Source of the DNA: Terriglobia bacterium
Lineage (GTDB): Bacteria > Acidobacteriota > Terriglobia > Terriglobales > Acidobacteriaceae
Assembly (NCBI GenBank): GCA_020073385.1
Contig: JAIQFH010000006.1
Location: 62,001-126,000 of the forward strand
Length of the DNA: 64,000 nucleotides
Reading direction: 5' to 3'
The translations under genes and the position numbers were made by a program. Below are positions 36,638 to 46,076 of this stretch, in pieces (positions within the stretch are counted from its first letter, which is position 1; the number at the start of each line of letters is the position of its first letter). The notes below the pieces were generated by a model that did not search any database, was not told the DNA's origin, and was given only the letters and a program-made list of their open reading frames with translations.

Positions 36638-37738
36638 ATGGAGAACAAGATTCAGCAAATCGTGATGAACAGTCTGCTTTGCCTTGCTTTAGCAGCGACG
36701 GTGGCGTGCTCCGGGAAGCAATCGCAGAATCCGCAGGCGGCCGGGATGCAAGCCATGCCTGTGAAAGTCATGGAAGCCAAAGCTATGCCCGTCAACGACG
36801 CCTCCGAATATGTGGCGACACTGAAGTCGCGCGATTCGGCGGTGATTATGCCCCAGGTCGACGGGCAGATTACGCAAATCTTCGTCCACTCGGGCGAGAA
36901 CGTTTCGGCCGGGACTGCATTGATGGAAATCGATCCGCTCAAACAGCAGGCGACAGTTAAGAGCCTGGAGAGCGCCCGGACGGCCCAGCAGGCGACTCTC
37001 AGTTGGACCAAGCAACAGTACGAGCGGGCCCAAGGACTGGCGGCAGCCGGTGTCGTGAGCAAGCAGGATCTGGATCAGGCCAAAGCCGCGATGGACGCCG
37101 CCCACGCCCAGATGGATGCGCTCGATGCGCAAGTCCGCGAGCAGGAAGTCCAGCTTCATTACTACAAGGTGGTGGCTCCGCGAGGCGGGATCGTCGGAGA
37201 CATTCCGGTGCGGGTCGGCGATCGGGTTACGAGTCAGACGCAGTTGACCACGGTCGATCAACCGGGAAGCCTTGAAGCCTACGTGTACGTCCCCGTCGAG
37301 CGGTCGGCGCAACTGAAGATGAACCTCCCGGCGCAGATTCTGGACAGCACCGGCAAGGTCTTGTCCGATACGAGGGTGAGCTTCATCTCTCCGCAGGTGG
37401 ACAGCACAACCCAGACGGTTCTGGTCAAGGCGCGCATTGCTAATGCCAATGACGCTCTTCGGCAATCGCAGTTCATTCGCGCACGGCTGGTGTGGGGCAC
37501 GCGCCAGAGTCCCGAAGTCCCCATCCTGGCGGTCACGCGGTTGGCGGGACAGTATTTTGCGTTCGTTGCCGAGCCTCAGAACGGCGGGGGATTCGTGGCG
37601 AAGCAGAAGCCGCTCACGATCGGTGAGACCGTCGGCAATAACTACGAGGTGCGCGACGGCATCAAGCCCGGAGACAAGATAATTGTCTCGGGCACGCAGT
37701 TTCTGTTGGATGGCGCGCCGGTGATTCCGATGAGCTAA
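36638..37738 (+). CDS. RND efflux periplasmic adaptor lipoprotein
   Basis: A 366-residue membrane-fusion protein of the AcrA/MexA type. The signal peptide ends in a lipobox (ATVAC). The order is barrel-lipoyl-hairpin-lipoyl-barrel: IMPQVDGQITQIFVHSGENV is the first lipoyl half, residues about 100-170 form the coiled-coil hairpin, and VVAPRGGIVGDIPVRVGDRV is the second half. It bridges the inner membrane pump to an outer membrane channel. The RND gene follows by 68 bp, and a TolC-type gene is not present, so the pair probably uses a shared channel. Confidence 0.93.
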   Translation: MENKIQQIVMNSLLCLALAATVACSGKQSQNPQAAGMQAMPVKVMEAKAMPVNDASEYVATLKSRDSAVIMPQVDGQITQIFVHSGENVSAGTALMEIDPLKQQATVKSLESARTAQQATLSWTKQQYERAQGLAAAGVVSKQDLDQAKAAMDAAHAQMDALDAQVREQEVQLHYYKVVAPRGGIVGDIPVRVGDRVTSQTQLTTVDQPGSLEAYVYVPVERSAQLKMNLPAQILDSTGKVLSDTRVSFISPQVDSTTQTVLVKARIANANDALRQSQFIRARLVWGTRQSPEVPILAVTRLAGQYFAFVAEPQNGGGFVAKQKPLTIGETVGNNYEVRDGIKPGDKIIVSGTQFLLDGAPVIPMS

Positions 37739-37806
37739 GTCGACGCATTGAGCTGTTCGAGTCAGTCCGCAGTTCGGTAAGGAACATAGTCTAAGGACCC
37801 GTTCTC

Positions 37807-40800
37807 ATGTTCGTTGATTTCTTCATACACCGTCCCGTATTTGCGACGGTCTGTGCCCTGCTGATCATTTTGGCGGGAGCTGCTGTTATCCCTTCGTTAC
37901 CGATAGCCCAGTTCCCGAACCTGGCCCCGCCACAAGTTGGCGTTTCCAGCTTCTACATCGGCGCGAGTGCCCAGACCGTGGAAAGCGCGGTGACAATCCC
38001 GCTCGAGCAGCAGATCAATGGCGCCGAGGGGATGAGGTACATCAGCTCCACCAGCGGTAATGATGGGTCAAGCGGCATTCTGGTTACTTTTGACGTCTCG
38101 CGCGATCCCGACTTGGCGACGGTCGACATCCAGAACCGGGTCAATACGGCGCTCGGACGCTTGCCGGGAGCTGTGAAGTCCGTTGGCATCACGACACAAA
38201 AGAGCTCAGAAAATTTCGTGTTCGGCGCGGCAGTCATCTCCGACAACAACCAGTACAACACGCTATTCATGAGCAACTACCTCGACGTGTATGTGCGAGA
38301 CGCGCTGAAACGCATACCGGGCGTCGCCGACGTATTGATTTTCGGCGAGCGCAAGTACTCGATGCGCCTTTGGCTTGATCCGGTGCGGATGGCCGGACGC
38401 GGGCTGACTGCTCCTGACGTCGTGAATGCGCTCTCGGAACAGAACGTTGAGGTCGCGGCGGGACAGGTCGGACAGGAGCCGGCTATCCCTGGACAGCAGT
38501 ACCAGGTCAGCGTGCGCGCCGTCGGCCGCCTTAGCGAGCCCGCACAATTCGAGAACATCATTCTCAAGACCAATAACGACGGCACGCTGGTCCGCCTAAA
38601 AGACGTTGGACACGCCGAACTCGGAGCGGAGAACTACGGGTCGGATTTGAAGTTCAACGGACAGGATGCGGTTGGAATTGGCGTCTTGCAGCTCTCAACG
38701 GCCAATGCGTTGGAGGTAGATCGACGGGCAATCGCCGAACTCGAACGCTTGTCGAAAACCTTTCCGCCCGGAATGCACTACAAGCTCGCCTTCGACACTA
38801 CCGACGCTGTGGGCGAATCGATTCGCGACGTGCTGAGCACACTGGGAACAGCGATTGTGCTGGTCATTCTCGTGATCTTCATCTTCCTGGAAGACTGGCG
38901 CAGCACCTTCATTCCGGCAGTGACCATCCCGGTGTCACTCATCGGAACCTTCGCATTCGTCAAGCTGCTCGGGTTCTCGATTAACACGCTGACATTGTTC
39001 GGAATTACGCTGGCAACCGGGCTGGTGGTGGACGATGCGATTGTGGTGATTGAGAACATTGAGCGGCATATCACAGAAGGGCAGCGTGATCCACGCAAAG
39101 CCGCATCGGAAGCCATGGGTGAGGTCACAGGGGCGGTGATCGCGACTTCACTGGTGCTGGTCGCAGTCTTTGTCCCGGTAGCGTTCTTCCCGGGGACCAC
39201 CGGCATTTTGTTCCGGCAGTTCGCATTGACGATTGCCTTCTCGATCACGATTTCAGCATTTAACGCGCTGACATTATCTCCAGCATTGTCGGCACTCCTT
39301 CTAGGTCGCGAGCACGGCGGCAAGATTTGGCTTTTCCGCGAAGTCGACAAAATCGTGGCCGCGACGACGAATGGCTACCGGCGCTCGCTGCGATTCATCC
39401 TGAATTACAAATTGCCCGCAGCTGTGCTTTTCTTTGTGGGGCTGGGGCTTACGTATCTCGTGTTTACTCGCGTGCCAACCGGATTCGTGCCCGACGAGGA
39501 CCAGGGATTTCTCATCGTTGTGATGCAGGCTCCGTCGGGGGCCTCGCTCGAATACACGAAGTCCATCGGTGAGCAGGTCACGCAGGTCATGACCAGGCAG
39601 CCGGAAGTTGAGAACGTTTTTTTCGTAGCCGGGTTCAGCTTCTCGGGAGCGGCTGCAAACCAGGGGCTCATGTTTGTTTCCTTGAAGCCCTATTCACAAA
39701 GAAAGGGTGCGGAACATACCGCCCCCGCTGTGCTGAATCGGGTCCGGCCGCAATTGTTCGCGGTTTCCGGGGCGATCGTGTTTCCGACGCTGCCGCCTGC
39801 GATTCAAGGACAGGGGGCGTTCGGCGGATTCCAGTTCGTCGTGCAGGATCAGGCAGCGCACCGGCTGGATGAATTGGCCGCAGCTACGCAGGGCCTGATC
39901 AGGGAGGCGTCGCAACGAAAAGATGTGGTCAGACTGTACACGCCATTCACGGCGAATGATCCGCAGTTTATGGTGACGATCGACCGCGAGAAGGCGAAGA
40001 GCCTGCATGTGCCGCTCTCGCAGATAACCGACACGCTCGGCGTATACATGGGCTCGGCATACGTGAACGATTTCGATTTTAACAACCGCTCGTATCGAGT
40101 CTATGTGCAGGCAGACAAGCAGTTTCGCGCAACTGCCAAGGACATGAAGCAGTTCTATGTGCGCTCTGATAGCGGGGCCATGGTGCCACTCGACAACCTG
40201 CTCACCATTACGCAGACAACGACCCCGCAGGTGATCAGCCATTACAACCTGTTCCGGTCGGCAGAAATCGACGGCTCGGCGGCGCGGGGATTCAGTTCCG
40301 GACAAGCCATCGCTGCGATGGAGGAATTGGCTAAGAGACTGCCGCAGGGATTCTCCTATAGCTGGACCGGCTTGTCGCTCGAAGAGTTGCAGGCCGGCGG
40401 TACGTCGCTGATTTTGTTTGCACTGGGAACTCTCGTCATCTATCTGACACTTTCGGCGCAGTATGAGAGCTTCGTCCTGCCGTTCATTGTGCTGCTGGCG
40501 GTTCCAATGGCTCTGCTGGGCGCCCTGGGTGCGCAATGGATTCGCGGACTGCAAAACGACGTCTTCTGCCAGGTAGGGCTGGTCATGCTGGTGGGACTCT
40601 CCAGCAAGAACGCAATTCTGATCGTGGAGTTCGCGGAGCAGCTACGCGAGCGCGGATTGCCGCTCGTCGAAGCGACGGTACAGGCGGCGACGATCCGTTT
40701 GCGGCCCATCCTGATGACATCCTTGGCCTTCATTCTCGGCGTTGTACCGCTCGTCGTGGCGACAGGCGCTGGAGAGAATGGTCGGCATTCGGTCGGAACC

Positions 40801-40914
40801 ACGGTCTTCGGTGGGATGATCATGTCGACCGTGTTGAATCTGTTCTTCATTCCTGTGCTGTATCTGATTATCGAGGGCTGGAGGGAACACGGGAAGGCGC
40901 CCGAACACAGGTAG
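37807..40914 (+). CDS. RND multidrug efflux pump, HAE1 family
   Basis: A 1035-residue inner membrane proton-drug antiporter of the AcrB/MexB group. It has the usual twelve membrane helices with two large periplasmic loops. The proton-relay pair DD is in GLVVDDAIVVIENIERH (helix 4). N-terminal FFIHRPVFATVCALLIILAG and the opening PIAQFPNLAPPQV are family hallmarks. Substrates are unknown; with the adaptor upstream and a glycosidase lipoprotein before that, no regulator is seen. The length matches the family (about 1040). Confidence 0.95.
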   Translation: MFVDFFIHRPVFATVCALLIILAGAAVIPSLPIAQFPNLAPPQVGVSSFYIGASAQTVESAVTIPLEQQINGAEGMRYISSTSGNDGSSGILVTFDVSRDPDLATVDIQNRVNTALGRLPGAVKSVGITTQKSSENFVFGAAVISDNNQYNTLFMSNYLDVYVRDALKRIPGVADVLIFGERKYSMRLWLDPVRMAGRGLTAPDVVNALSEQNVEVAAGQVGQEPAIPGQQYQVSVRAVGRLSEPAQFENIILKTNNDGTLVRLKDVGHAELGAENYGSDLKFNGQDAVGIGVLQLSTANALEVDRRAIAELERLSKTFPPGMHYKLAFDTTDAVGESIRDVLSTLGTAIVLVILVIFIFLEDWRSTFIPAVTIPVSLIGTFAFVKLLGFSINTLTLFGITLATGLVVDDAIVVIENIERHITEGQRDPRKAASEAMGEVTGAVIATSLVLVAVFVPVAFFPGTTGILFRQFALTIAFSITISAFNALTLSPALSALLLGREHGGKIWLFREVDKIVAATTNGYRRSLRFILNYKLPAAVLFFVGLGLTYLVFTRVPTGFVPDEDQGFLIVVMQAPSGASLEYTKSIGEQVTQVMTRQPEVENVFFVAGFSFSGAAANQGLMFVSLKPYSQRKGAEHTAPAVLNRVRPQLFAVSGAIVFPTLPPAIQGQGAFGGFQFVVQDQAAHRLDELAAATQGLIREASQRKDVVRLYTPFTANDPQFMVTIDREKAKSLHVPLSQITDTLGVYMGSAYVNDFDFNNRSYRVYVQADKQFRATAKDMKQFYVRSDSGAMVPLDNLLTITQTTTPQVISHYNLFRSAEIDGSAARGFSSGQAIAAMEELAKRLPQGFSYSWTGLSLEELQAGGTSLILFALGTLVIYLTLSAQYESFVLPFIVLLAVPMALLGALGAQWIRGLQNDVFCQVGLVMLVGLSSKNAILIVEFAEQLRERGLPLVEATVQAATIRLRPILMTSLAFILGVVPLVVATGAGENGRHSVGTTVFGGMIMSTVLNLFFIPVLYLIIEGWREHGKAPEHR

Positions 40915-40921
40915 TCGTTAG

Positions 40922-41464
40922 CTATCCGGCGCTTTCGGTTTGATCTTTCTCATTTCCTTGCCGGGCGACCGGAACCGTATAGTCCGAAGGTTTCTTCTTG
41001 CCATCCAAAGATGCTGCCAGAGCCCGTTTCTTCTTGCGGGCTTCGCGCCGGCGCATCTTGGCCATCCATTCTCGCGAGTACATGGTGCCGCGGCATTTTG
41101 GCGACCCGCAGTAGCATGGGGCGGGATCTGCATCATCGTAGAGGTTGTAATCCCAAACCAACTCTTCGCCGGGGCCGATGTCACGGAGCGCAAAAATCCA
41201 TACTCGTCCCTTGATCTCGTCCACTTCGCAATTGGGATCGCAGGAATGGTTCAGGTACGCGCCAAGGCCTTCTCCATCGATGACGGTCTTGCCGTCTTCG
41301 AGGCCATAAAGGTAGGTACGCGGCGCGCCATCGTAGCGGCGGTCGGCTTCTTCGGGAGTAATCCGCTCACCGTCATACTCGACGACGCGAGTTCCCTTCC
41401 TGATCGCAGTGGTCGTGTAGACGCCGACAGCGTGAATGGGTGATGGGCGAACAACTAGAGGCAT
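40922..41464 (-). CDS. SET-domain methyltransferase with post-SET motif
   Basis: A 180-residue protein with a compact SET domain: opening HAVGVYTTTAIRKGTRVVEYDGE, the AdoMet-pocket NHSCDPNCE (72-80) and the GEELVWDY pseudoknot segment (99-106). A post-SET zinc cluster follows (CYCGSPKC, C117-C124) with the upstream Cys79. Such proteins methylate lysines; in bacteria targets are mostly unknown. The Lys/Arg-rich tail (about 135-180) could bind nucleic acid or a basic partner. The start is ATG 41464. It converges on the RND gene with an 8-bp gap. Confidence 0.87.
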   Translation of the reverse strand: MPLVVRPSPIHAVGVYTTTAIRKGTRVVEYDGERITPEEADRRYDGAPRTYLYGLEDGKTVIDGEGLGAYLNHSCDPNCEVDEIKGRVWIFALRDIGPGEELVWDYNLYDDADPAPCYCGSPKCRGTMYSREWMAKMRRREARKKKRALAASLDGKKKPSDYTVPVARQGNEKDQTESAG

Positions 41465-41533
41465 GCACTAATTTCGCACGGCGCGGGGGTTTTGGGGAGT
41501 GGAAAAAATCGAAAAGATTGGGCTGATGGAGAG

Positions 41534-41583
41534 CAGAGCAGATTCCTCCTGGTTCGCTACGCTCGCGCGTCGGAATGACAAGA
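41534..41583. repeat. GCAGATTCCTC...CGGAATGACA dispersed element
   Basis: A 50-base element of a kind I associate with short dispersed repeats in acidobacterial genomes, with GTTCGCTACGCTCGC in its centre and GGAATGACA at its end. Only one copy is visible here, so the family assignment rests on recall. The rest of the 200-base gap shows nothing else. Confidence 0.4.
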
Positions 41584-41669
41584 ATTTGGGTTAGGAACGG
41601 CCCCGAAGACGGGGATCACGCCTTGGATCACGCCCTGGGGTCTGAGGTCCGACGCCTGACGCCCGGTTT

Positions 41670-42308
41670 CTACGGATCGTACACGGAACTGCCGAAGCCC
41701 TCTTTACGAGCGGCTTCCTGCATCTCTTCCAGCGCCTTCTGCTGTTCCTCGAGCTGCGCCTTCATGGTATCGACTTCCTGTTGTTTCTGCTGCTGGCGTT
41801 CATTCCACTGAGCGCAGTTCGCGATGCAATTTCCGCCGGCGTAATGGATGGAGTCGCTGAGGCTCTTCATGTCCTGCTGCAGTTGAGCAACGGCGTTCTT
41901 CTGGGCCAGGATCTGGGACTTCCAGTTCTCTGCCTTTGCCTGATGGTCTCCGGTGTCAGACTGAGGCTCTGCCGGGGCGGGACTGGCCGCATGCGTCGAA
42001 ACCGGAGTCACACTGGCGCGCTCGGGCGCATCGTCATTCGTGACGAGATGCGCCGTCTTGGCCGGCGGCGCTGGAGTAGCACCCGAGGCCTGCGCATCAT
42101 GAGTCACGGCCTCTTTCGCTTTCAGTTGAGCTTCTCTCTGCTGCTTCTTCAATTTCACCTGGCGCGCGATTTCGCCGAGGGAGAGCGTAGGAGCAGGGGG
42201 CGGTGGGTCCTGGGCAGCGGATGGCTGATCCTGCGCAGGCTGGTCCTGGGCATAGGACATCGAGCACAGAAAAACGCCCGCCGCTAATCCGACGAAAAAT
42301 CTTCGCAT
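41670..42308 (-). CDS. Secreted coiled-coil protein of unknown function
   Basis: A 212-residue protein with a signal peptide (MRRFFVGLAAGVFLCSMSYA, cleavage after YA), a Gln/Pro-rich stretch, the conserved-looking SLGEIARQVKLKKQQ, a low-complexity middle and a C-terminal coiled coil (about 125-200) rich in Gln and Glu. Two Cys in GGNCIANCAQW could form a disulfide. The start ATG 42308 opens the signal peptide. It is most likely periplasmic; the function is unknown. Confidence 0.65.
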   Translation of the reverse strand: MRRFFVGLAAGVFLCSMSYAQDQPAQDQPSAAQDPPPPAPTLSLGEIARQVKLKKQQREAQLKAKEAVTHDAQASGATPAPPAKTAHLVTNDDAPERASVTPVSTHAASPAPAEPQSDTGDHQAKAENWKSQILAQKNAVAQLQQDMKSLSDSIHYAGGNCIANCAQWNERQQQKQQEVDTMKAQLEEQQKALEEMQEAARKEGFGSSVYDP

Positions 42309-42412
42309 CGAAAAAGGCCTCCCAGATCCGTCTGGGGACACGGAGTACTCAGCAGATCGTATCGAAGAGCCTGCGACGATTCGAGTTACCTTCGTACTCG
42401 CGCAGAACTCCG

Positions 42413-43456
42413 CTAAGCCTTTGTGAAGTCTCGGATTAGTCCGTCCAGCTTCAGCAACAGAGCCTGATTCCCCTGTCGTGGATAGCTGGCCAGGGATTCG
42501 CGATAGTGGGGCAAGTTAAATAGGAACGACTCCACCCGCTCCTTGTTCAAATCCTCCCAGTAGGCGCCGTATCCGGATTTCTCGAGCCAGTAAGCGTTGA
42601 ATGTCTGCTCGAACTGATGGCTCACTGGAACCGCCAGATAGGGCTTGCCCAGATGCAGGGCTTCGGTCACGAGTGAGAAACCGGAGTTTGCGATGACAGC
42701 GCGAGCGCTGGTGAGATCAGAGAAGAAGCCGTCGAGCGAAGGCTTCTTGAAGATGATGTTTCCATCGCTGCCCTCGCGCCCGAACCCATAGGCGACAAAA
42801 CGGCAGCGAATCGATCCCAGCAACTTCGCCAAGGCCGGCGCGGGCGAGGTCACGTAGAGCAGAACGTGGTCGCCCTCGCTAGGGATCGCGTCGAGAATTT
42901 GCTGCCGCAATAAAGGCGGGAAGAGGAACGTGTTGCGCTTACGAATGGGAGCTTTGAAGAAAGAGATCACCATGTAGGCGTTGGCGTGCGGCGTCATCAG
43001 CTTGGTCACGATTTTTGCCGCGGCCGCATCGCGCCGGTACTGCTTCGGATACGAGACCACGGCATTCGTGAGGCAATGCTGGTTGTCGATGGAGACTACC
43101 GGTAGGCCTCGCTTATGACCGACGTGGCAGGTGAGAGGCTCGAAATCAGTGATGACGAGATCGATCCTCTCGTCCTCCACCAGAGCGTTGAGCAGCGAAA
43201 GACTCTTCGCCGCGTGCGACACCGTCATCAGATTCTTCGCAATCGTGCGCTTGTAGCGGACGCGATTGTTGACGTAGGCGAAACGGAAGCCGTAGATTTC
43301 GGTAACATTGAAACTGTCTCTCAGGTTCTGCATACCTCGATCAAACGAAGCGACGTGAACATTGTGGCCCTGGCTGACCAGATGGGTGAGGACTTCTTTG
43401 GCGCGGGTAGAGTGGCCGGCGCCTTCTCCGTTGACTCCATAGAGGATGTTGGCCAT
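42413..43456 (-). CDS. MJ1255/VC2487-like glycosyltransferase
   Basis: A 347-residue cytoplasmic glycosyltransferase of GT-B fold. The N-terminal ILYGVNGEGAGHSTRAKEVL is a MurG-like nucleotide-sugar acceptor loop, and IANSGFSLVTEALHLGKPYLAVPV is the donor-binding segment of the C-terminal domain. The overall pattern fits the MJ1255/VC2487 family (related to GT28). The acceptor and donor are unknown. ATG 43456 begins at the fold; a frame open to 43543 reads through a repeat and is not used. No other sugar-polymer genes are adjacent. Confidence 0.8.
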   Translation of the reverse strand: MANILYGVNGEGAGHSTRAKEVLTHLVSQGHNVHVASFDRGMQNLRDSFNVTEIYGFRFAYVNNRVRYKRTIAKNLMTVSHAAKSLSLLNALVEDERIDLVITDFEPLTCHVGHKRGLPVVSIDNQHCLTNAVVSYPKQYRRDAAAAKIVTKLMTPHANAYMVISFFKAPIRKRNTFLFPPLLRQQILDAIPSEGDHVLLYVTSPAPALAKLLGSIRCRFVAYGFGREGSDGNIIFKKPSLDGFFSDLTSARAVIANSGFSLVTEALHLGKPYLAVPVSHQFEQTFNAYWLEKSGYGAYWEDLNKERVESFLFNLPHYRESLASYPRQGNQALLLKLDGLIRDFTKA

Positions 43457-43517
43457 CGAGAGGGGAGTATAGCGCGCTGGCCGGAACTGTGCCCCTTGCG
43501 GCTCGCTGCGCTTCGCT

Positions 43518-43545
43518 GGACGGCCGAAGGCGGCCGTCCCCACAC
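43518..43545. repeat. Hairpin, copy E of the GGACGGAC family
   Basis: Arms GGACGGCCG and CGGCCGTCC around AAGG, followed by CCACAC, between the glycosyltransferase start and the 3' end of the secreted orphan. A GCTTCGCT leader precedes it, as in copy B. Confidence 0.75.
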
Positions 43546-43558
43546 GACTCGCGGTGGC

Positions 43559-46024
43559 TTACTGCTCGGGTTGCGGCACGGGCAGGGCAACGGTATCGAT
43601 CGTTGCGGGATCATCCCGGAGCTTGATGTAGAGCGTCTTGCCTTTGGGTGGGGGAATCGCCAACGCGTCCTCCACAAAGCCTTCCGGAACAGTGACCGAA
43701 TTGGCGAAATCGGCGTCGGCACTGACCGAGTCCAGCAGAAAGAGCTTGTCTCCACTCAGTGTGCACTGCTTGTCCGGAGCGCAATGAACCGCCTTCAGCA
43801 TCGGAATGCGCACCAGGTTCACGAGTGCCTGCCAATCGCCGTTGATGCCATCGCCGCTGACGGGGCGAATCTTCAAGGGGCCGAAAGCCGAGGGCCCAAG
43901 CAGCTTCATAGGATCCAGAACCGCCAGCACCGTTCTCGCGTCCTGCATGGTGAGATTCCCGTCCTTGAAACTGAGCAGGACGCGGAACGACTCATCGGCC
44001 GTGGCAACTTCGATTTTCTCACTGGCCGGAAACGCCTCCGGGACCTGAGTCTTTAGAAAGAAGTTCAGGCGGCCATCCTGCGGGAGTTCTTCCTGGCTGC
44101 CGAGCCGCACAGCCGGCGCGGCGGACGGATCAAGTTGGATGCTTTTAGTAAGAAGGTTGACCGCAGGTCGCTGGGCATCGACCTCGCTCTTCAGGTCGAG
44201 AATTCGTCCGTCCTTGAGCGAGACGTGCGCGACAATGGGGTCGCCGGGGTGAAGCTTGGTTTTTGCTGCGACGTCCGCAGTTGTGACCCTGAGTTCGTCC
44301 TGCTGGTTGGCACGCGTCAGTGAGTCGGGCTTGAACTGAATTCCGCTGAATTCAAGACTCGCGACTTGATCCAGCCGAGTGCCCTTCAGCAGGCCATCCG
44401 TATCCCCCGCATGAATGCCGAACGTGTCGAGCCGGGCTGCTTCCGCATAGGTGTGGAGAGGAATCTCGTCGACCTCATGCAGCCCGAACTTCCTGATCTG
44501 CATGGTCAGCCATCCCGCGCTGGCTTTCTGCAGCGGGACCTTCACTTCGAGTTCATCGGCTTTGGAGTTCTTCCAGTCGGTCGAAAGGATTTTTCCCTGT
44601 TCATCCTTGAGCGTCACTTCGCTGACGCAGCAGGCAGCTTGTGACTGGAGATGGAGCGTATCCTCGCGGCCGATGATGAGGGCACTGGCATCTTTCGACG
44701 CCACGATCCACTGTGCCGGGCGCGAGGTGCGCAGCCGGTAGTGTGGTCCGTCGAAGCTGTGAAAGCCCCATTGGCCGCGCAGGGTGCCGACGACTTCGCC
44801 ATCGAGATCAGACACTTCCAGGGGATGCGTGTCGACGGTAAAACCTCCGAGCACGGGATCCGGCTTGGCTTCGAGATCGATTGGGGGGCCGGATTTCGCT
44901 TCTACGTGAAGGACCATATCGTGGGCGAGTTCCGTCGCGAAAGCCAGTGGAGCGCCATCGGCCGCGAGCAGGAGCGAGGGCTTTCCCGCGCACAGCACCT
45001 GCGCTGCATCGACCGCACGAAGCGGCGGAGGCGGCGAAGTTCGAACCGGCGGCAAGCCGATCACGATAACTGACTTCGGATTGCGGAACGAGGGTGGATT
45101 GTTCAGCCGCAGATTGAGTTCATTCTGCTTGGGCAACGCCAGCGCCGGAATATATTGATACTGCGCCGTGTGCGTGGTGCCGAGAATCCTGACCACGTCG
45201 ACCACTGCTCCGATGTAAGGACTGTAGTATCCGCCGCGGGCGGTGGGCGTGGCGCTGATCTGGGCGAGAAGATCCGATGAAGGACCCGATGTCAGTGTTG
45301 CCACCATCGTCTGGCTGTGCGCGTCGTCCAGCACGAGTTGATCCGTATTCTGCGTCAGGCAGGGAACCTGCTGCGAACTCGGCTTGTCGAAACATTGCTG
45401 ATCGAGCCGGATATTCAGGCTGCGAGCCAGCATTGTCGTGCGAGACTTGAGTTGCTCCGGATCGGCGGTATAGATTTCGCGAACCGCGTCCATGTACTTT
45501 TCCAGCCGCTGGCGATCGAGACTCGCCTGCTGCAGGTCCTGCGCCGCGCGGACAAAAGCGCCGGGCTTGCCTCGAACCGCCGCGCGCAGAGTGCTGAACG
45601 CGCCTCCGGTCTCCGGAGCCAGGAAAATCAAGGCTTCTTCAGCCTCCTGGGGAACAGTGACGAAAACTCCTTCTTCGTGAACGGCGCGAGTCCAAGTTTC
45701 GACGCGGGTAAACCAGGAATCCGGCGGAGGATTGGTCGCGCCGCGCAGAAACGCGATGATCATCAGGTAGCGCACGGACTGGCTGTCAGGCAGGTCGGGA
45801 TGCAGCCACAGGCGGTCTCCAGGCTGAAGGTTAGGAACCTCTGCGATGGGCAACGTCGTGCCCGCGCGCTGAACCCGGACCTCAACTTTGGGCCCGATGA
45901 GATCGAACGCAGCATTTTCTGCTCTGGCCGCACCCGCAAGTGCCAGCGAAATCAGTAGAAAACGGATCAGGGTAGCATTGAATCGGAAATTGAAACACAG
46001 AGGTATGAGTCCCGCGAAGCGCAC
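43559..46024 (-). CDS. Large secreted protein of unknown function
   Basis: An 821-residue protein. The N-terminus has a hydrophobic stretch (TLIRFLLISLALAGAARA) that fits a signal peptide or anchor. The rest is mostly beta-rich and soluble, without recognised catalytic motifs; four Cys occur in the middle, including CFDKPSSQQVPC and a CC pair. Repeated LPPV/LxVG-type patterns hint at multiple Ig-like modules, which I cannot confirm. A GTG start at 46024 is used, with no strong ribosome binding site. It is probably an envelope or exported protein. Confidence 0.6.
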   Translation of the reverse strand: MRFAGLIPLCFNFRFNATLIRFLLISLALAGAARAENAAFDLIGPKVEVRVQRAGTTLPIAEVPNLQPGDRLWLHPDLPDSQSVRYLMIIAFLRGATNPPPDSWFTRVETWTRAVHEEGVFVTVPQEAEEALIFLAPETGGAFSTLRAAVRGKPGAFVRAAQDLQQASLDRQRLEKYMDAVREIYTADPEQLKSRTTMLARSLNIRLDQQCFDKPSSQQVPCLTQNTDQLVLDDAHSQTMVATLTSGPSSDLLAQISATPTARGGYYSPYIGAVVDVVRILGTTHTAQYQYIPALALPKQNELNLRLNNPPSFRNPKSVIVIGLPPVRTSPPPPLRAVDAAQVLCAGKPSLLLAADGAPLAFATELAHDMVLHVEAKSGPPIDLEAKPDPVLGGFTVDTHPLEVSDLDGEVVGTLRGQWGFHSFDGPHYRLRTSRPAQWIVASKDASALIIGREDTLHLQSQAACCVSEVTLKDEQGKILSTDWKNSKADELEVKVPLQKASAGWLTMQIRKFGLHEVDEIPLHTYAEAARLDTFGIHAGDTDGLLKGTRLDQVASLEFSGIQFKPDSLTRANQQDELRVTTADVAAKTKLHPGDPIVAHVSLKDGRILDLKSEVDAQRPAVNLLTKSIQLDPSAAPAVRLGSQEELPQDGRLNFFLKTQVPEAFPASEKIEVATADESFRVLLSFKDGNLTMQDARTVLAVLDPMKLLGPSAFGPLKIRPVSGDGINGDWQALVNLVRIPMLKAVHCAPDKQCTLSGDKLFLLDSVSADADFANSVTVPEGFVEDALAIPPPKGKTLYIKLRDDPATIDTVALPVPQPEQ

Positions 46025-46076
46025 TACGACCCTCTCACAGCTGAAATTTCAGGAAAGCGCAACAATCGGCTCGCGA

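Noticed and set aside
41575-41811. Short rightward open frame beside the secreted coiled-coil gene
   Set aside because: It overlaps the 3' end of a real gene in antisense and starts within a repeat element.
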